This document shows, one piece after another, positions 8,932 to 19,537 of a DNA stretch of 64,000 bases. Source of the stretch: Meridianimarinicoccus roseus (GTDB lineage: Bacteria > Pseudomonadota > Alphaproteobacteria > Rhodobacterales > Rhodobacteraceae); contig NZ_QGKU01000048.1 of assembly GCF_003172915.1 (NCBI RefSeq), positions 1 through 64,000 of the forward strand. Reading direction: 5' to 3'. Made by a program: the position numbers and the translations under genes. The notes under the pieces were generated by a model. It was not told the DNA's origin, ran no database searches, and was given only the letters and a program-made list of their open reading frames with translations. The first letter of the stretch is position 1. Every line of letters starts with the position of its first letter.

Positions 8932-10104
8932 TCAATCGGCGGAAATCAGCATCTCGCATACCTTTTGCGGATCATAGCGGTCGGCGCGCGCGCCTGTCAG
9001 CGGCACGCGCAGGCACGGGATGCCGTGGCGCGCGGTCACCGCGGCGCAGGCTGCCGGGTCCACCGAGCGGTCGCACATCACGTGCGAGACAAGGTGCCGC
9101 GTCGCCACATCCGACCCGGCATCGGCTCGCAGCGGCGTCAGCAACGCGCCGACCTGTGCGGCAAGATCGTGACCCAGCGCCTCTGGGTCGGGCCCGAGGC
9201 TGGGCAGGTAGATCTTCGGCACCCGCCGCGCCGCCACCGCCCGCCCGACCCCCTGCGGCAGCAGGTTGGCGACCACGCTGGAATAGAGGCTGCCGGGCGG
9301 ATAACAGATCACGTCGGCCTGCCCGATCAGCTTGCCGTTGCGTTTGGGCAGGCGCTCGGGCCGCGCGCCGTTCGGCCCGTCGAGGAAGGCGCGCACGATC
9401 GGCACGTCCAGCGGCGCGACCTCCTTGCCGGTGATCTCGCGCTGGCCAAGCAGGCGGCGGCCATCGGCCAGTTCCACACCGAGATGAAGGTTGGCATCCA
9501 CCACCGCGCGGACCGTCCCGCGTACATCGACCATCTTCGACATCAGGAAAAGCGCCGGTTCCAGCGCGCGGTCGTTGGACAGGTATCCCCCCGCGATGAT
9601 CAGGTTGCCGATACTGGCCTTGCGATAGTCGAAATCTGCGGGTGCCCGGTCTGCGAAGTCCTGAAGCAGCCGCCGGATCAGCCGCCGCATCGGCAGCGCC
9701 ACCGCCTTGACCAGCGGATGCGTGCCCAGCGTCATCGCGGCGACCTCGTCCCGCAGGGCACCTGCCGGGGCATCGGCGGCCAGACGGTGCGAGAACAGCG
9801 CCACGATGTCGGGCTGCCCCAGCACCGTGTCGTCGGCCAGTGCCATCAGGCGGCTGCGCAGGTCGCCCACGGCGGGCATGTCGAAGGCACGGCGCAGGAT
9901 CTGCGAGCTGCCGCCGCTGTCGAATGGCGTGATCAGGTGGATGGAGTTGTAGGTGTAGCGCTTGAGCGCCTGCGAGATTCCGTTGAGCGCGCTGCCGCCG
10001 CTGAAGAACAGCAGCCGCGGGCCGAGATGCGGCGCGCTGAGCGCGCGGGCCACGCGCAGCCCGTCTGGCAATGCGCCGTCGCGTTCGAGGGTGATCTTCG
10101 TCAT
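8932..10104 (-). CDS. CofD-like protein (GAK-system type)
   Basis: 390 aa. The N-terminal LLFFSGGSALNGISQALKRY followed by ITPFDSGGSSQILRR and the GDLRSRLMALAD block are the nucleotide-binding features of the CofD/YvcK superfamily (2-phospho-L-lactate transferase fold). Mid-protein NLIIAGGYLSN and C-terminal DVICYPPGSLYSSVVANL fit the same fold. Sequence style and length match CofD-related proteins described for the GAK gene system, in which they sit beside an ATP-grasp protein and a small XXXCH protein; neither partner is in this window. F420 biosynthesis is not expected here, so the substrate is unknown. Confidence 0.7.
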   Translation of the reverse strand: MTKITLERDGALPDGLRVARALSAPHLGPRLLFFSGGSALNGISQALKRYTYNSIHLITPFDSGGSSQILRRAFDMPAVGDLRSRLMALADDTVLGQPDIVALFSHRLAADAPAGALRDEVAAMTLGTHPLVKAVALPMRRLIRRLLQDFADRAPADFDYRKASIGNLIIAGGYLSNDRALEPALFLMSKMVDVRGTVRAVVDANLHLGVELADGRRLLGQREITGKEVAPLDVPIVRAFLDGPNGARPERLPKRNGKLIGQADVICYPPGSLYSSVVANLLPQGVGRAVAARRVPKIYLPSLGPDPEALGHDLAAQVGALLTPLRADAGSDVATRHLVSHVMCDRSVDPAACAAVTARHGIPCLRVPLTGARADRYDPQKVCEMLISAD

Positions 10105-10427
10105 GGCGAGTCCGTGTCCGGGCAGGGCGCAGTCATGTCCCTAGCTTTCGTCATAGCCGCCGTCGTGCGCGGCGTCATCCGCTGCGAACGCGGGCCTGCG
10201 GGGGCGGCGCCTTCATCCCGACAGCGCGCAAGGCAGGGCGCTTCGGATGCCTCGGCGCTGCGCGAAAGTATATCGACATGCGCATCGGTTCATCCCCGAC
10301 GAAGTGCTGCGGCTAAAGGTGTAGTACCGCCTTTCGGTTGTAAAACGTGCCTGTGCGTCACCGTTGAGCCCTTCAGTGACACAACCTGCTGCTCGCCGAC
10401 AACAGCACATGAAAGGACAACAAGACG
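10105..10427. other. Intergenic region upstream of the chemoreceptor
   Basis: 323 bp between the divergent starts of the CofD-like and chemoreceptor genes, presumably carrying both promoters. The part from 10250 on is less GC-rich (for example gtagtaccgcctttcggttgtaa). No convincing small gene, riboswitch or repeat was seen. Confidence 0.4.
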
Positions 10428-12479
10428 ATGCGTTTCAAGTACAAGGTGGCGATTGCCCTGCTGCTCGGAGGCCTCGTGCCGACGATGGTGATTTCGAAGC
10501 TGGACCTGAACCGGATGACCGGTTTCGCGCACCTCAGCGCAGTGCAGAAGGTGCAGGGCGGGCTGGAACTGAAGGGCCGTATCGTCGAGACGTATTTCGA
10601 CTGGCTGATGGATCTGTCGCACAACTTCGCCGAGAACCCGGCCACTGCCAAGGCGCTGGTCGAGCTTGCAGCCGCCGCACGCACGCTGGACGATGTGCCG
10701 GGGCTGGTGCCGGACCGAGTGGCGCTTGACGCGCGCTATGCTTACCAGCGCGACTTCACGCCGGGCAGTGGCGAGGTCGAAATGGAGGCTTGGCGCAGGG
10801 GCATCGACGCTGAAGGCGAACTGCTTCAGAGCCTCTACATTGCGTCCAACCCGAACGATATCGGCGAGAAGCAGATGCTGGACGACGCGGGCGACGGCAG
10901 CGCGTATTCGGCGCTTCATGCCGAGTATCACCCGGCGTTCCGAAACTATCTGGAGCGGTTCGGCTTCTACGACATCTTCCTGATCGAGCCGGACAACGCC
11001 ACCATCGTCTATTCGGTCTACAAGGAACTCGATTTCGGCACCTCGCTGGCCGACGGGCCCTATGCCGGGACCGCCTTCGGCGCGGCGGCGCGGCAGATGA
11101 TCGCCTCCGAAGGGGCGGAGCCGCTGGTCTTCGTCGATTTCGAACCCTACGCGCCGTCCTATGGCGCAGCTGCATCCTTCATTCTCGTGCCGGTTCGGTC
11201 GGATGACGGGGTCTTCCTTGGCGTCGCAGCGCTGCAGGTGCCGCTGGCCTTCATCAATGACATGCTCAGCACCGCTGCGGACGGGGCCGAGACGTCAGAC
11301 ACCTATCTTGTCGGATCGGACCGGCGGCTGCGGTCCACGCCGCGCTTCGGCGAAGGGCTGGATGTGGGTGTGCTTCTCGATGGCGGTTTGATCGATCTGG
11401 ATGCGCGGCCGGGCGAAATCACCATGTTCGACGGGGAGAACCATCTTGGCACAGACGTGATCGCGGCCAAGCGTCCGCTGGATGTGCCCGGGCTGGACTG
11501 GCGCATCGTGTCGGAGGTCAGCCGGAGCGAGGCGATGGCGCTGGCGGACGAAACCCGTGAGATTGCGATCAAGACGGAGATCGGGGTGGCCGTGGTGATC
11601 CTGCTGTTCGGTCTGGGTCTTGCGCAATGGCTGCTGCAACCGCTGCGCCGCCTTGGCGCCGAGATGCAGGAACAGGCGGCCCGCGCCATCGGCATCCTGA
11701 CCGAAACCTCCGACACGGCGCGCTCTGCCTCCGAGGAGATGGCTGCGATCGCCGAGCAGACCAATCGGCAGACCGGTGAAGTGCAGAACGGCACGCGGCG
11801 CACTTCGGACGACGTCACCAGCGTGGCAAGCGCGGTGGAAGAGCTGTCCTGCTCGATCCAGGAAGTGGTACGCGGCGTGGTCGATACTTCGGAACTGGTG
11901 TCCGAGGCCGCGCTGAAGACCGAGCACTCTTCGAAGCTTCTGGCCGAATTGGAAGAGGGCGCGCGGCGCATCAACGGCGTGGTCACACTGATCGACGACA
12001 TCGCCAAGCAGACCAACCTTCTCTCGCTGAATGCCGCGATCGAGGCGTCCCATGCGGGTGAGGCGGGGCAGGGCTTCGCGGTGGTCGCGGCAGAGATCCG
12101 CAAGCTGGCGAACCGCACCTCCACCTCGACCGAGGAAATCGCCGGGGAAGTGCGCCAGGTGCTCGAGTCGGTCCAGCGTAACGCAGAGGCGATCCGCACG
12201 ATTTCCGGGCTGATCGGCAAGGTGAACGAACAGGCGCAGCGCATCTCGGTTTCGGCCGAACAGCAGGGCGAAGTGACAAGCGATATCGCCCGGCGCATGG
12301 CGATGACCGCCGACCGGGTGGTCGAAGCGGACACCAGCCTCAGCGAAGTGCGTGCCGCGTCGAACGAGGCCGCGCGCGCCTCGGGTGACGTGCTGGGCGG
12401 GGTGCGCCTGGTGGAACAGGCGACGCAGCAGATGGACAGCGCGATGACCGGCTTCGTGACCCGCGTGCGCACCATCTGA
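10428..12479 (+). CDS. Methyl-accepting chemotaxis protein
   Basis: 683 aa inner-membrane chemoreceptor. TM1 is at about residues 8-24 (VAIALLLGGLVPTMV), followed by a large periplasmic region (~30-380) of double-Cache style (YDIFLIEPDNATIVYSVYKELDFG, AASFILVPV), and TM2 at about 384-407 (IGVAVVILLFGLGLAQWLL). The cytoplasmic part contains the conserved signalling tip near residues 518-545 (IDDIAKQTNLLSLNAAIE). No clear HAMP domain lies between TM2 and the signalling helices: only about 20 residues (LQPLRRLGAEMQEQAARA) precede the coiled coil. Ligand unknown. It is followed by two strong stem-loops. Confidence 0.92.
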   Translation: MRFKYKVAIALLLGGLVPTMVISKLDLNRMTGFAHLSAVQKVQGGLELKGRIVETYFDWLMDLSHNFAENPATAKALVELAAAARTLDDVPGLVPDRVALDARYAYQRDFTPGSGEVEMEAWRRGIDAEGELLQSLYIASNPNDIGEKQMLDDAGDGSAYSALHAEYHPAFRNYLERFGFYDIFLIEPDNATIVYSVYKELDFGTSLADGPYAGTAFGAAARQMIASEGAEPLVFVDFEPYAPSYGAAASFILVPVRSDDGVFLGVAALQVPLAFINDMLSTAADGAETSDTYLVGSDRRLRSTPRFGEGLDVGVLLDGGLIDLDARPGEITMFDGENHLGTDVIAAKRPLDVPGLDWRIVSEVSRSEAMALADETREIAIKTEIGVAVVILLFGLGLAQWLLQPLRRLGAEMQEQAARAIGILTETSDTARSASEEMAAIAEQTNRQTGEVQNGTRRTSDDVTSVASAVEELSCSIQEVVRGVVDTSELVSEAALKTEHSSKLLAELEEGARRINGVVTLIDDIAKQTNLLSLNAAIEASHAGEAGQGFAVVAAEIRKLANRTSTSTEEIAGEVRQVLESVQRNAEAIRTISGLIGKVNEQAQRISVSAEQQGEVTSDIARRMAMTADRVVEADTSLSEVRAASNEAARASGDVLGGVRLVEQATQQMDSAMTGFVTRVRTI

Positions 12480-12510
12480 CGCGGCTCCGCGCGACATTGT
12501 AGCGCCGTGC

Positions 12511-12536
12511 AGCGCGCCCCGTCACCGGGGCGCGCT
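12511..12536 (+). terminator. Strong stem-loop terminator after the chemoreceptor
   Basis: AGCGCGCCCCG and CGGGGCGCGCT form a perfect 11-bp stem with a TCAC loop, followed by gtgttcgtttt. It lies 32 bp beyond the chemoreceptor stop. Confidence 0.7.
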
Positions 12537-12564
12537 GTGTTCGTTTTGGGCAGGGCCTGGCCGT

Positions 12565-12605
12565 GCACCGCCCGGCCCGCCGTGATCGAGTGGGGCGGGC
12601 GGTGC
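12565..12605 (+). terminator. Second stem-loop with T-rich tail
   Basis: GCACCGCCCG (12565-12574) pairs perfectly with CGGGCGGTGC (12596-12605), followed by GTTTT. The 21-nt interior is itself GC-rich. Probably a back-up terminator before the aminotransferase gene. Confidence 0.5.
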
Positions 12606-12675
12606 GTTTTGACGCGCTGAACCGATCGCCGCGATGGCTTAGTGCTGAACCGGCGCGGTGCGATGGGAACAGCCG

Positions 12676-14028
12676 ATGACGGGGCGCGACGCAGACGGAG
12701 AAGCCGAACAGGCAAACGGTGATCGGGGCGACCCCTGCGGCGCCGTGGGCGGGGTGGCGGCGATGCAGGCGCGCCGCGCGGCGCTTTTGGGCCCGGCCTA
12801 CCGGCTTTTCTACGACAGACCGTTGCACCTTGTGCGGGGCGACGGCGTGTGGCTGTTCGACGCGCAGGGCGCCGCGTATCTAGACGGGTACAACAACGTG
12901 GCCTCGGTCGGTCATTGCCACCCGCATGTTGTGTCGGCGATCGCGGCGCAGGCCGGGCGGCTGGCCACCCACACGCGCTACCTGCATGACGGGCCGCTCG
13001 ATCTGGCGGCGCGGCTGCTGGACAGCCTGCCGGAACCGCTGGGGCACATGATGTTCACCTGCACCGGGTCCGAGGCGAACGATCTTGCCTTCCGCATCGC
13101 GCAAAGCGCGACAGGCGGGCGGGGGGTTGTCGTGACGCAGACCGCCTATCACGGGGTGACGGAGGCGGCGGCGGCGTTCTCGCCCGCGCTGCGCCTGCCC
13201 GGTGGGCTGCCTGCGCATGTGCGCGTGGTCCCGGCGCCGCTGGACGGCCCGGACCCGGCCGGCCGTTTTGCCGCCGACGTTGCGGCGGCGTTCGCCGATC
13301 TGGGCCGCGCGGGCGTGGGACCAGCGATGTTCCTGTGCGATTCGATTTTCGCCAGCGACGGCGTTGTGGACGGCCCGCCGGGTCTGCTGCGCGGCGCCGC
13401 CGAAGCCGCCCGCGCGGTCGGCGCGCTTTATGTCGCCGACGAGGTGCAGGCCGGCTTCGGGCGTACCGGCGAAGGGATGTGGGGCTTCACGCGGCATGGC
13501 GTCCAGCCCGACATCGTCACTATGGGCAAACCGATGGGCAACGGATACCCGGTGGCTGGCCTTGCCGTGCGCCCCGAACACATCGCCCGTTTCGGCCGCG
13601 ATGTGCGATATTTCAACACCTTCGGCGGCAACCCGGTGGCCATGGCCGCAGCGGGCGCGGTGCTGGACGTGATCGCGCGGGAGGAGCTGATCGCCAATGC
13701 GGCGGCGACCGGCGCGCATCTGCGCGCTAGGCTGCGCGACGTGCAGGCGGGGCATCCGGTCCTTGGCGCGGTGCGCGGCGCGGGTCTGTTCGCCGGGGTC
13801 GATGTCGTGACACCGGACGGGAGCGCGCGGCCCGACCCGCAGAACGCGGCTGCCATCGTCAACGCGATGCGGGCGTCGGGCGTGCTGATCTCGACCAGCG
13901 GACTGGACGGGAACGTACTGAAGATCCGACCGCCGCTTGTTTTCCGCCCCGAACACGCCGATCGGCTTGTGGCGGCGCTGGAACAGGCGCTGCACGGTGG
14001 GACGCGCGGTCACGGCACCCCGGAATGA
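12676..14028 (+). CDS. Class III PLP-dependent aminotransferase, substrate unknown
   Basis: 450 aa from the ATG at 12676; GTG 12658 and ATG 12763 (MQARRAALLG) are alternatives, since homology begins only at the latter. Fold type I class III: FYDRPLHLVRGDGVWLFD, FTCTGSEANDLAFRIA, YHGVTEA, DEVQAGFGRTGEGMWGF and the PLP lysine in IVTMGKPMGNGYPV. The family includes alanine-glyoxylate aminotransferase 2 and ethanolamine-phosphate phospho-lyase types; the substrate cannot be read from the sequence. It stands alone between the chemoreceptor and katG, and shares a bidirectional terminator with katG. Confidence 0.85.
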   Translation: MTGRDADGEAEQANGDRGDPCGAVGGVAAMQARRAALLGPAYRLFYDRPLHLVRGDGVWLFDAQGAAYLDGYNNVASVGHCHPHVVSAIAAQAGRLATHTRYLHDGPLDLAARLLDSLPEPLGHMMFTCTGSEANDLAFRIAQSATGGRGVVVTQTAYHGVTEAAAAFSPALRLPGGLPAHVRVVPAPLDGPDPAGRFAADVAAAFADLGRAGVGPAMFLCDSIFASDGVVDGPPGLLRGAAEAARAVGALYVADEVQAGFGRTGEGMWGFTRHGVQPDIVTMGKPMGNGYPVAGLAVRPEHIARFGRDVRYFNTFGGNPVAMAAAGAVLDVIAREELIANAAATGAHLRARLRDVQAGHPVLGAVRGAGLFAGVDVVTPDGSARPDPQNAAAIVNAMRASGVLISTSGLDGNVLKIRPPLVFRPEHADRLVAALEQALHGGTRGHGTPE

Positions 14029-14030
14029 CG

Positions 14031-14057
14031 AACGGCGGCCCTTTTAAGGCCGCCGTT
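14031..14057. terminator. Bidirectional stem-loop between aminotransferase and katG
   Basis: AACGGCGGCC and GGCCGCCGTT form a perfect 10-bp stem around CTTTTAA, in the 54 bp between two convergent genes. Terminal T/A richness is weak on both sides. Confidence 0.6.
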
Positions 14058-14082
14058 GCAATGCCGTGTTCAGGTATGCCGG

Positions 14083-16263
<2,181 letters not shown>

Positions 16264-16392
16264 TCATGGCTGATCGTTCAGTGATGCGGCGAAGGGCATG
16301 TGCACCACGCATCTCTTCGACGTGGGGTTCAAAGGGGCGGCGCACAAGCGGCTAGACGCCTTGTTTGGAATCGTTCTAGCAAAGCACGGCGA

Positions 16393-16429
16393 TTAGTTTA
16401 AGTTGAATTTTCTGATAGAGGTCATAATC
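16393..16429. promoter_or_regulatory. Candidate OxyR site and oxyR promoter
   Basis: In the 185-bp katG/oxyR gap, four tetranucleotides are spaced by 7 nt: TTAG (16393), TGAA (16404), ATAG (16415) and AATC (16426). This follows the ATAG-N7-CTAT-N7-ATAG-N7-CTAT geometry of OxyR sites, though only one element is exact. Overlapping it is a promoter-like TTGAAT (16403-16408), 16-bp spacer, TAATCT (16425-16430). Predicted transcription would begin at or very near the oxyR ATG. Site call is an inference. Confidence 0.35.
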
Positions 16430-16436
16430 TGCCCTT

Positions 16437-17378
16437 ATGAAGAGTCTAACTCTGAAACAGTTGCGATACGTGGAGGCGCTGGCCCGGTCGGGGCATTTCG
16501 GGCGCGCGGCGGACACCTGCGCGATCTCGCAGCCGGCATTGTCCATGCAGATCCGTGATCTGGAGGACACGCTTGGCACGCCGCTGTTCGAACGCGGTGC
16601 GCGGCAGGTCCGGCTGACCGGTTTCGGCGAAGAGTTTGCGCTGCGTGCCCGCGATATCCTGCGCGCGGTGGACGAGTTGTCGGATCTTGCGCGCGCCAAC
16701 ACCGACCGTCTGGTCGGGCGGCTGCGGATCGGTGTGATTCCGACCATCGCGCCCTATCTGCTGCCCACGATCGTCACCAACTTGTCGCGGTTGCATGACG
16801 GGCTGGACATCCGCGTGCGCGAGACGCTGACGCCCAAGCTGATCCATGAACTGGCCGAGGGACGTCTGGATACGGCGATCGTGGCGCTGCCGGTATCGGA
16901 ACCTGCCTTCGAGGAGGTCGCGCTCTTTTCCGAGGACTTCGTTCTGGTGCGGCCCGGGCACGACGCGGGCAAGCCCGTGCCCAGCGGGCGGCGGCTGCGC
17001 GAGATGCGGCTGCTTCTTTTGGAAGAGGGGCATTGCTTTCGCGACCAGGCACTTTCGTTCTGCAAGATCGGCGCCACCGAACCGCGTGAATTGCTGGATG
17101 GCAGTTCGCTGTCCACGCTTGTGCAGATGGTCGGCGCGGGGATCGGTGTTACGCTGATCCCGGACATGGCGGTGCCGGTCGAAACCCGGTCCGCCAACGT
17201 ATCGATCGCACGCTTCGCCAGCCCGGCACCGTCGCGCACGATCGGCATGATCTGGCGCCGGACCTCGCCGCTGGCGGACCAATTGGCGCAGATCTCGCTG
17301 GTGGTGCGCGACTCCGGCGAGGCGCTGCGCGCCGCCGCGACGGGCGGTGATCCCGACCCCGCCACATGCATGAATTAA
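16437..17378 (+). CDS. oxyR: Hydrogen-peroxide sensor, LysR-family regulator OxyR
   Basis: 313 aa. N-terminal LysR winged helix-turn-helix (LTLKQLRYVEALARSGHFGRA then ISQPALSMQIRDLE). The effector domain carries the redox pair Cys200 and Cys209 in EEGHCFRDQALSFCK, equivalent to Cys199/Cys208 of E. coli OxyR. Divergent from katG, its expected target. No Shine-Dalgarno sequence precedes the ATG, and a promoter-like -10 ends 6 bp upstream, so the mRNA may be leaderless. No later in-frame start preserves the helix-turn-helix. Confidence 0.93.
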   Translation: MKSLTLKQLRYVEALARSGHFGRAADTCAISQPALSMQIRDLEDTLGTPLFERGARQVRLTGFGEEFALRARDILRAVDELSDLARANTDRLVGRLRIGVIPTIAPYLLPTIVTNLSRLHDGLDIRVRETLTPKLIHELAEGRLDTAIVALPVSEPAFEEVALFSEDFVLVRPGHDAGKPVPSGRRLREMRLLLLEEGHCFRDQALSFCKIGATEPRELLDGSSLSTLVQMVGAGIGVTLIPDMAVPVETRSANVSIARFASPAPSRTIGMIWRRTSPLADQLAQISLVVRDSGEALRAAATGGDPDPATCMN

Positions 17379-17514
17379 CCAATTAACCGCTTCATTTGAA
17401 ACGAATGGACCGGAACTTCGGACGGATGTTACCCAAAGACATTCGTATGGGCCGAGTTCCGAAAGTCGGTTGCGCGCCCCCCTGCGAAGCAAACCAGTTC
17501 GGGAGTTATTAAAG

Positions 17515-18312
17515 ATGTATGGATTTACAGCAGGGCGCGCGATCATCGCGGCGCTGGCGATCGGGATCGTGCCGGCAGCAGCAAGTGCGGCCACCTATGA
17601 CGTGCTGCAGCAGCGGTCTTCGATCAGCAATGACGGCACCGGCAACAAGTCGGTTTCGGGCCAGATCAACGCGCCCGATCCGGTCTCGCAGTCGGTCGTC
17701 AACACCAGCGCCGGATCGTTCCACCTGAAGAAGCGCGCGGCAGGGACTTCGGATGCATATGAGGACTTCATCGCCTTCTGCATTGAGGTGACCCAGTCGA
17801 TCACCACCAGCACCGGCAGCGCGGTGAGCTATACCGAAAACAACACGCTGTTCTCCAATACGCGGCGCGGCCTGATCTCCACCCTGCTGGGCACCGCCTT
17901 CAACCCGCTGGCCGGTGCGCAGCACCATGCCGCCACGCAGCTGGCTGTCTGGAAGCTGGCGTACGGCGACATCAGCACGCCCACCGGCGATGCGTTCGAC
18001 GTCACGGCCAAAAGCTTCGAGAACCTGCCCGGCTCGACGTTCCTGAGCTTCACGGACGGGCTGACCAACACGTTTGAAAGCAACTCGACGGGCGTGTTCG
18101 CGCTGGCGCAAGGCTGGCTCGACAAGCTGGACGGGGCGGGCACCGACGACTGGACGCTGCTGTCGGCCAACCGTGTGACCTTTCTCGAGAACGCGTCGAG
18201 CCAGAACCTCGTGACCTACACGGCGCCGGTGCCGGTGCCCGCGGCGGGTCTGCTGCTGGCCGGTGCGCTTGGCGGGCTTGGCCTGGCGCGCCGTCGCCGC
18301 GCCGCGCGCTGA
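17515..18312 (+). CDS. Secreted VPLPA-CTERM sorting-domain protein
   Basis: 265 aa from the ATG at 17515, nine bases after GGGAG. Signal peptide: about 26 residues ending AAASAA. The mature part is Ser/Thr/Asn-rich with one Cys (FIAFCIEVTQS) and HHAATQLAVWKLAYG, a motif seen in proteins carrying such tails. The C-terminus is a sorting signal: PVPVPAAGLLLAGAL, a hydrophobic helix, then LARRRRAAR, matching the VPLPA-CTERM pattern processed by an exosortase. No exosortase gene lies in the window. Likely a surface or biofilm-matrix protein; the exact role is unknown. Confidence 0.85.
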   Translation: MYGFTAGRAIIAALAIGIVPAAASAATYDVLQQRSSISNDGTGNKSVSGQINAPDPVSQSVVNTSAGSFHLKKRAAGTSDAYEDFIAFCIEVTQSITTSTGSAVSYTENNTLFSNTRRGLISTLLGTAFNPLAGAQHHAATQLAVWKLAYGDISTPTGDAFDVTAKSFENLPGSTFLSFTDGLTNTFESNSTGVFALAQGWLDKLDGAGTDDWTLLSANRVTFLENASSQNLVTYTAPVPVPAAGLLLAGALGGLGLARRRRAAR

Positions 18313-18392
18313 CCCAGATCTCGGACGCGGATGGCGCGGCGGGCCTCCGGCCGCTACCCTGAATGCCCCGCTCTCGCCGTCCGGCAGATGAA

Positions 18393-18421
18393 GGTCCGGC
18401 CATCCGATAGGTGGCCGGACC
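18393..18421. terminator. Bidirectional stem-loop
   Basis: GGTCCGGCCA (18393-18402) and TGGCCGGACC (18412-18421) form a perfect 10-bp stem with a 9-nt loop between two convergent genes. Confidence 0.6.
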
Positions 18422-18423
18422 CT

Positions 18424-19419
18424 TCAGTCTTCGCAGATGCCGCGCAGTCGCAGCCAGGTCGCATCTGTGACGATCCGGGTTGGTGGCGTATCGTCCGCAG
18501 CCGGACCGGGCAGTGCGCTGCCGGTCGCCGTGCCATAGGGCTCTGTGCGCACCCCGGCGGCCGCGAAATCCGCCGCCAGTTCCGCGGCCGGAACATCCAC
18601 TGGCGGGCGCGGAAGGAAATCGGCGGCGTAGCGGCGCAGGGTGTCCTGCTCGATCTCGCCCCGTGTCAGAAGGCGCAGGGTCGCGGGCAGGCCCGCCGCG
18701 CCGATCAGGTCGAGCATCGGGTCGCGCGTCCGAACGCGGGCCGCTTCGGCAAGGACAAGACCGGCGGCAAGATCGGGCGAATCCTGCCCCTCGATCGCGT
18801 CGCTGCGCAGCAGGATCATCCGTCCGGGCAGATGCGCTGACAGCGCGGGTCCGCTGGGCACCACCACAAGCGACCAGCGCGGATCGTCGAGGATGCGGCG
18901 GCGTAGCTCCGCCAGCGCTGCCGTGCCGTTGCGGCTGGTGCAGGGCTGCCCCGCATAAGACGCGAGTTCCCGCAGAAGCCGCTGCCCGATCTCGCCCCGA
19001 AGCCCGGCCGGCATCAGTTCAGCCGTGTGGCGCGTCAGCGCGCCCGGCAGCCACCACACGGCCAGCGCCGCCAGCGCCGCGGTACTGAGCAGCAGCACCC
19101 CGCGCCGCAACCGCCCCGGCCGCGCCCGCGCCTTCCCGAGCGCGCGGCCCACCGTGCGGATCGCATCGATCATCGTCTCGTCGTCGATCTCCAGCAATTC
19201 GTCCGCATCCGCGCCGGGCGCGTAAAGCGCGGGCCGTGTGCCGGGGTTCATCCGCTCGACCGCCGGCAGCGACCAATGTGCGAGTGCGGTGTCGTTCGCG
19301 TCCTTGATGATCAGCGACGCCTTGCCAAGCGCCACGAACACGTCGCGCCGCTGGGCATCCGCGGCGGGATGCCAGATGCCTGCGCATTCGAGGCGCTGGT
19401 ACTTGGATAACACCGTCAT
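18424..19419 (-). CDS. Membrane-anchored protein, degenerate M48-peptidase-like domain
   Basis: 331 aa. The N-terminal ~100 residues look cytoplasmic, TM segment at about 107-125 (GVLLLSTAALAALAVWWLPG), then a periplasmic domain. The segment VVVPSGPALSAHLPGRMILLRS followed by DLAAGLVLAEAARVRTRDP parallels the M48 zinc-peptidase layout (exposed strand, LPGG, then HExxH helix), but HExxH reads AEAAR. If the alignment holds, the zinc ligands are lost and the protein is a pseudo-enzyme. Otherwise it is an unrecognised Rhodobacterales family. Single Cys at residue 159 or so (GQPCTSRNG). Confidence 0.5.
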   Translation of the reverse strand: MTVLSKYQRLECAGIWHPAADAQRRDVFVALGKASLIIKDANDTALAHWSLPAVERMNPGTRPALYAPGADADELLEIDDETMIDAIRTVGRALGKARARPGRLRRGVLLLSTAALAALAVWWLPGALTRHTAELMPAGLRGEIGQRLLRELASYAGQPCTSRNGTAALAELRRRILDDPRWSLVVVPSGPALSAHLPGRMILLRSDAIEGQDSPDLAAGLVLAEAARVRTRDPMLDLIGAAGLPATLRLLTRGEIEQDTLRRYAADFLPRPPVDVPAAELAADFAAAGVRTEPYGTATGSALPGPAADDTPPTRIVTDATWLRLRGICED

Positions 19420-19537
19420 CGACGGAGCCTGCTTTGCATTCGATCCTGCCCTGCGGAGAGACTAGGCCAGCCCGGCGCGCTGCACAATCGCGCAGTGTCC
19501 GGCTTGACGCCGCAGGCGATGTGCGGCCAATGGGACC

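Noticed and set aside
8821-10491. 556-codon plus-strand frame
   Set aside because: It runs antisense to the CofD-like gene and has no family-like segment; long antisense frames are expected in GC-rich DNA.
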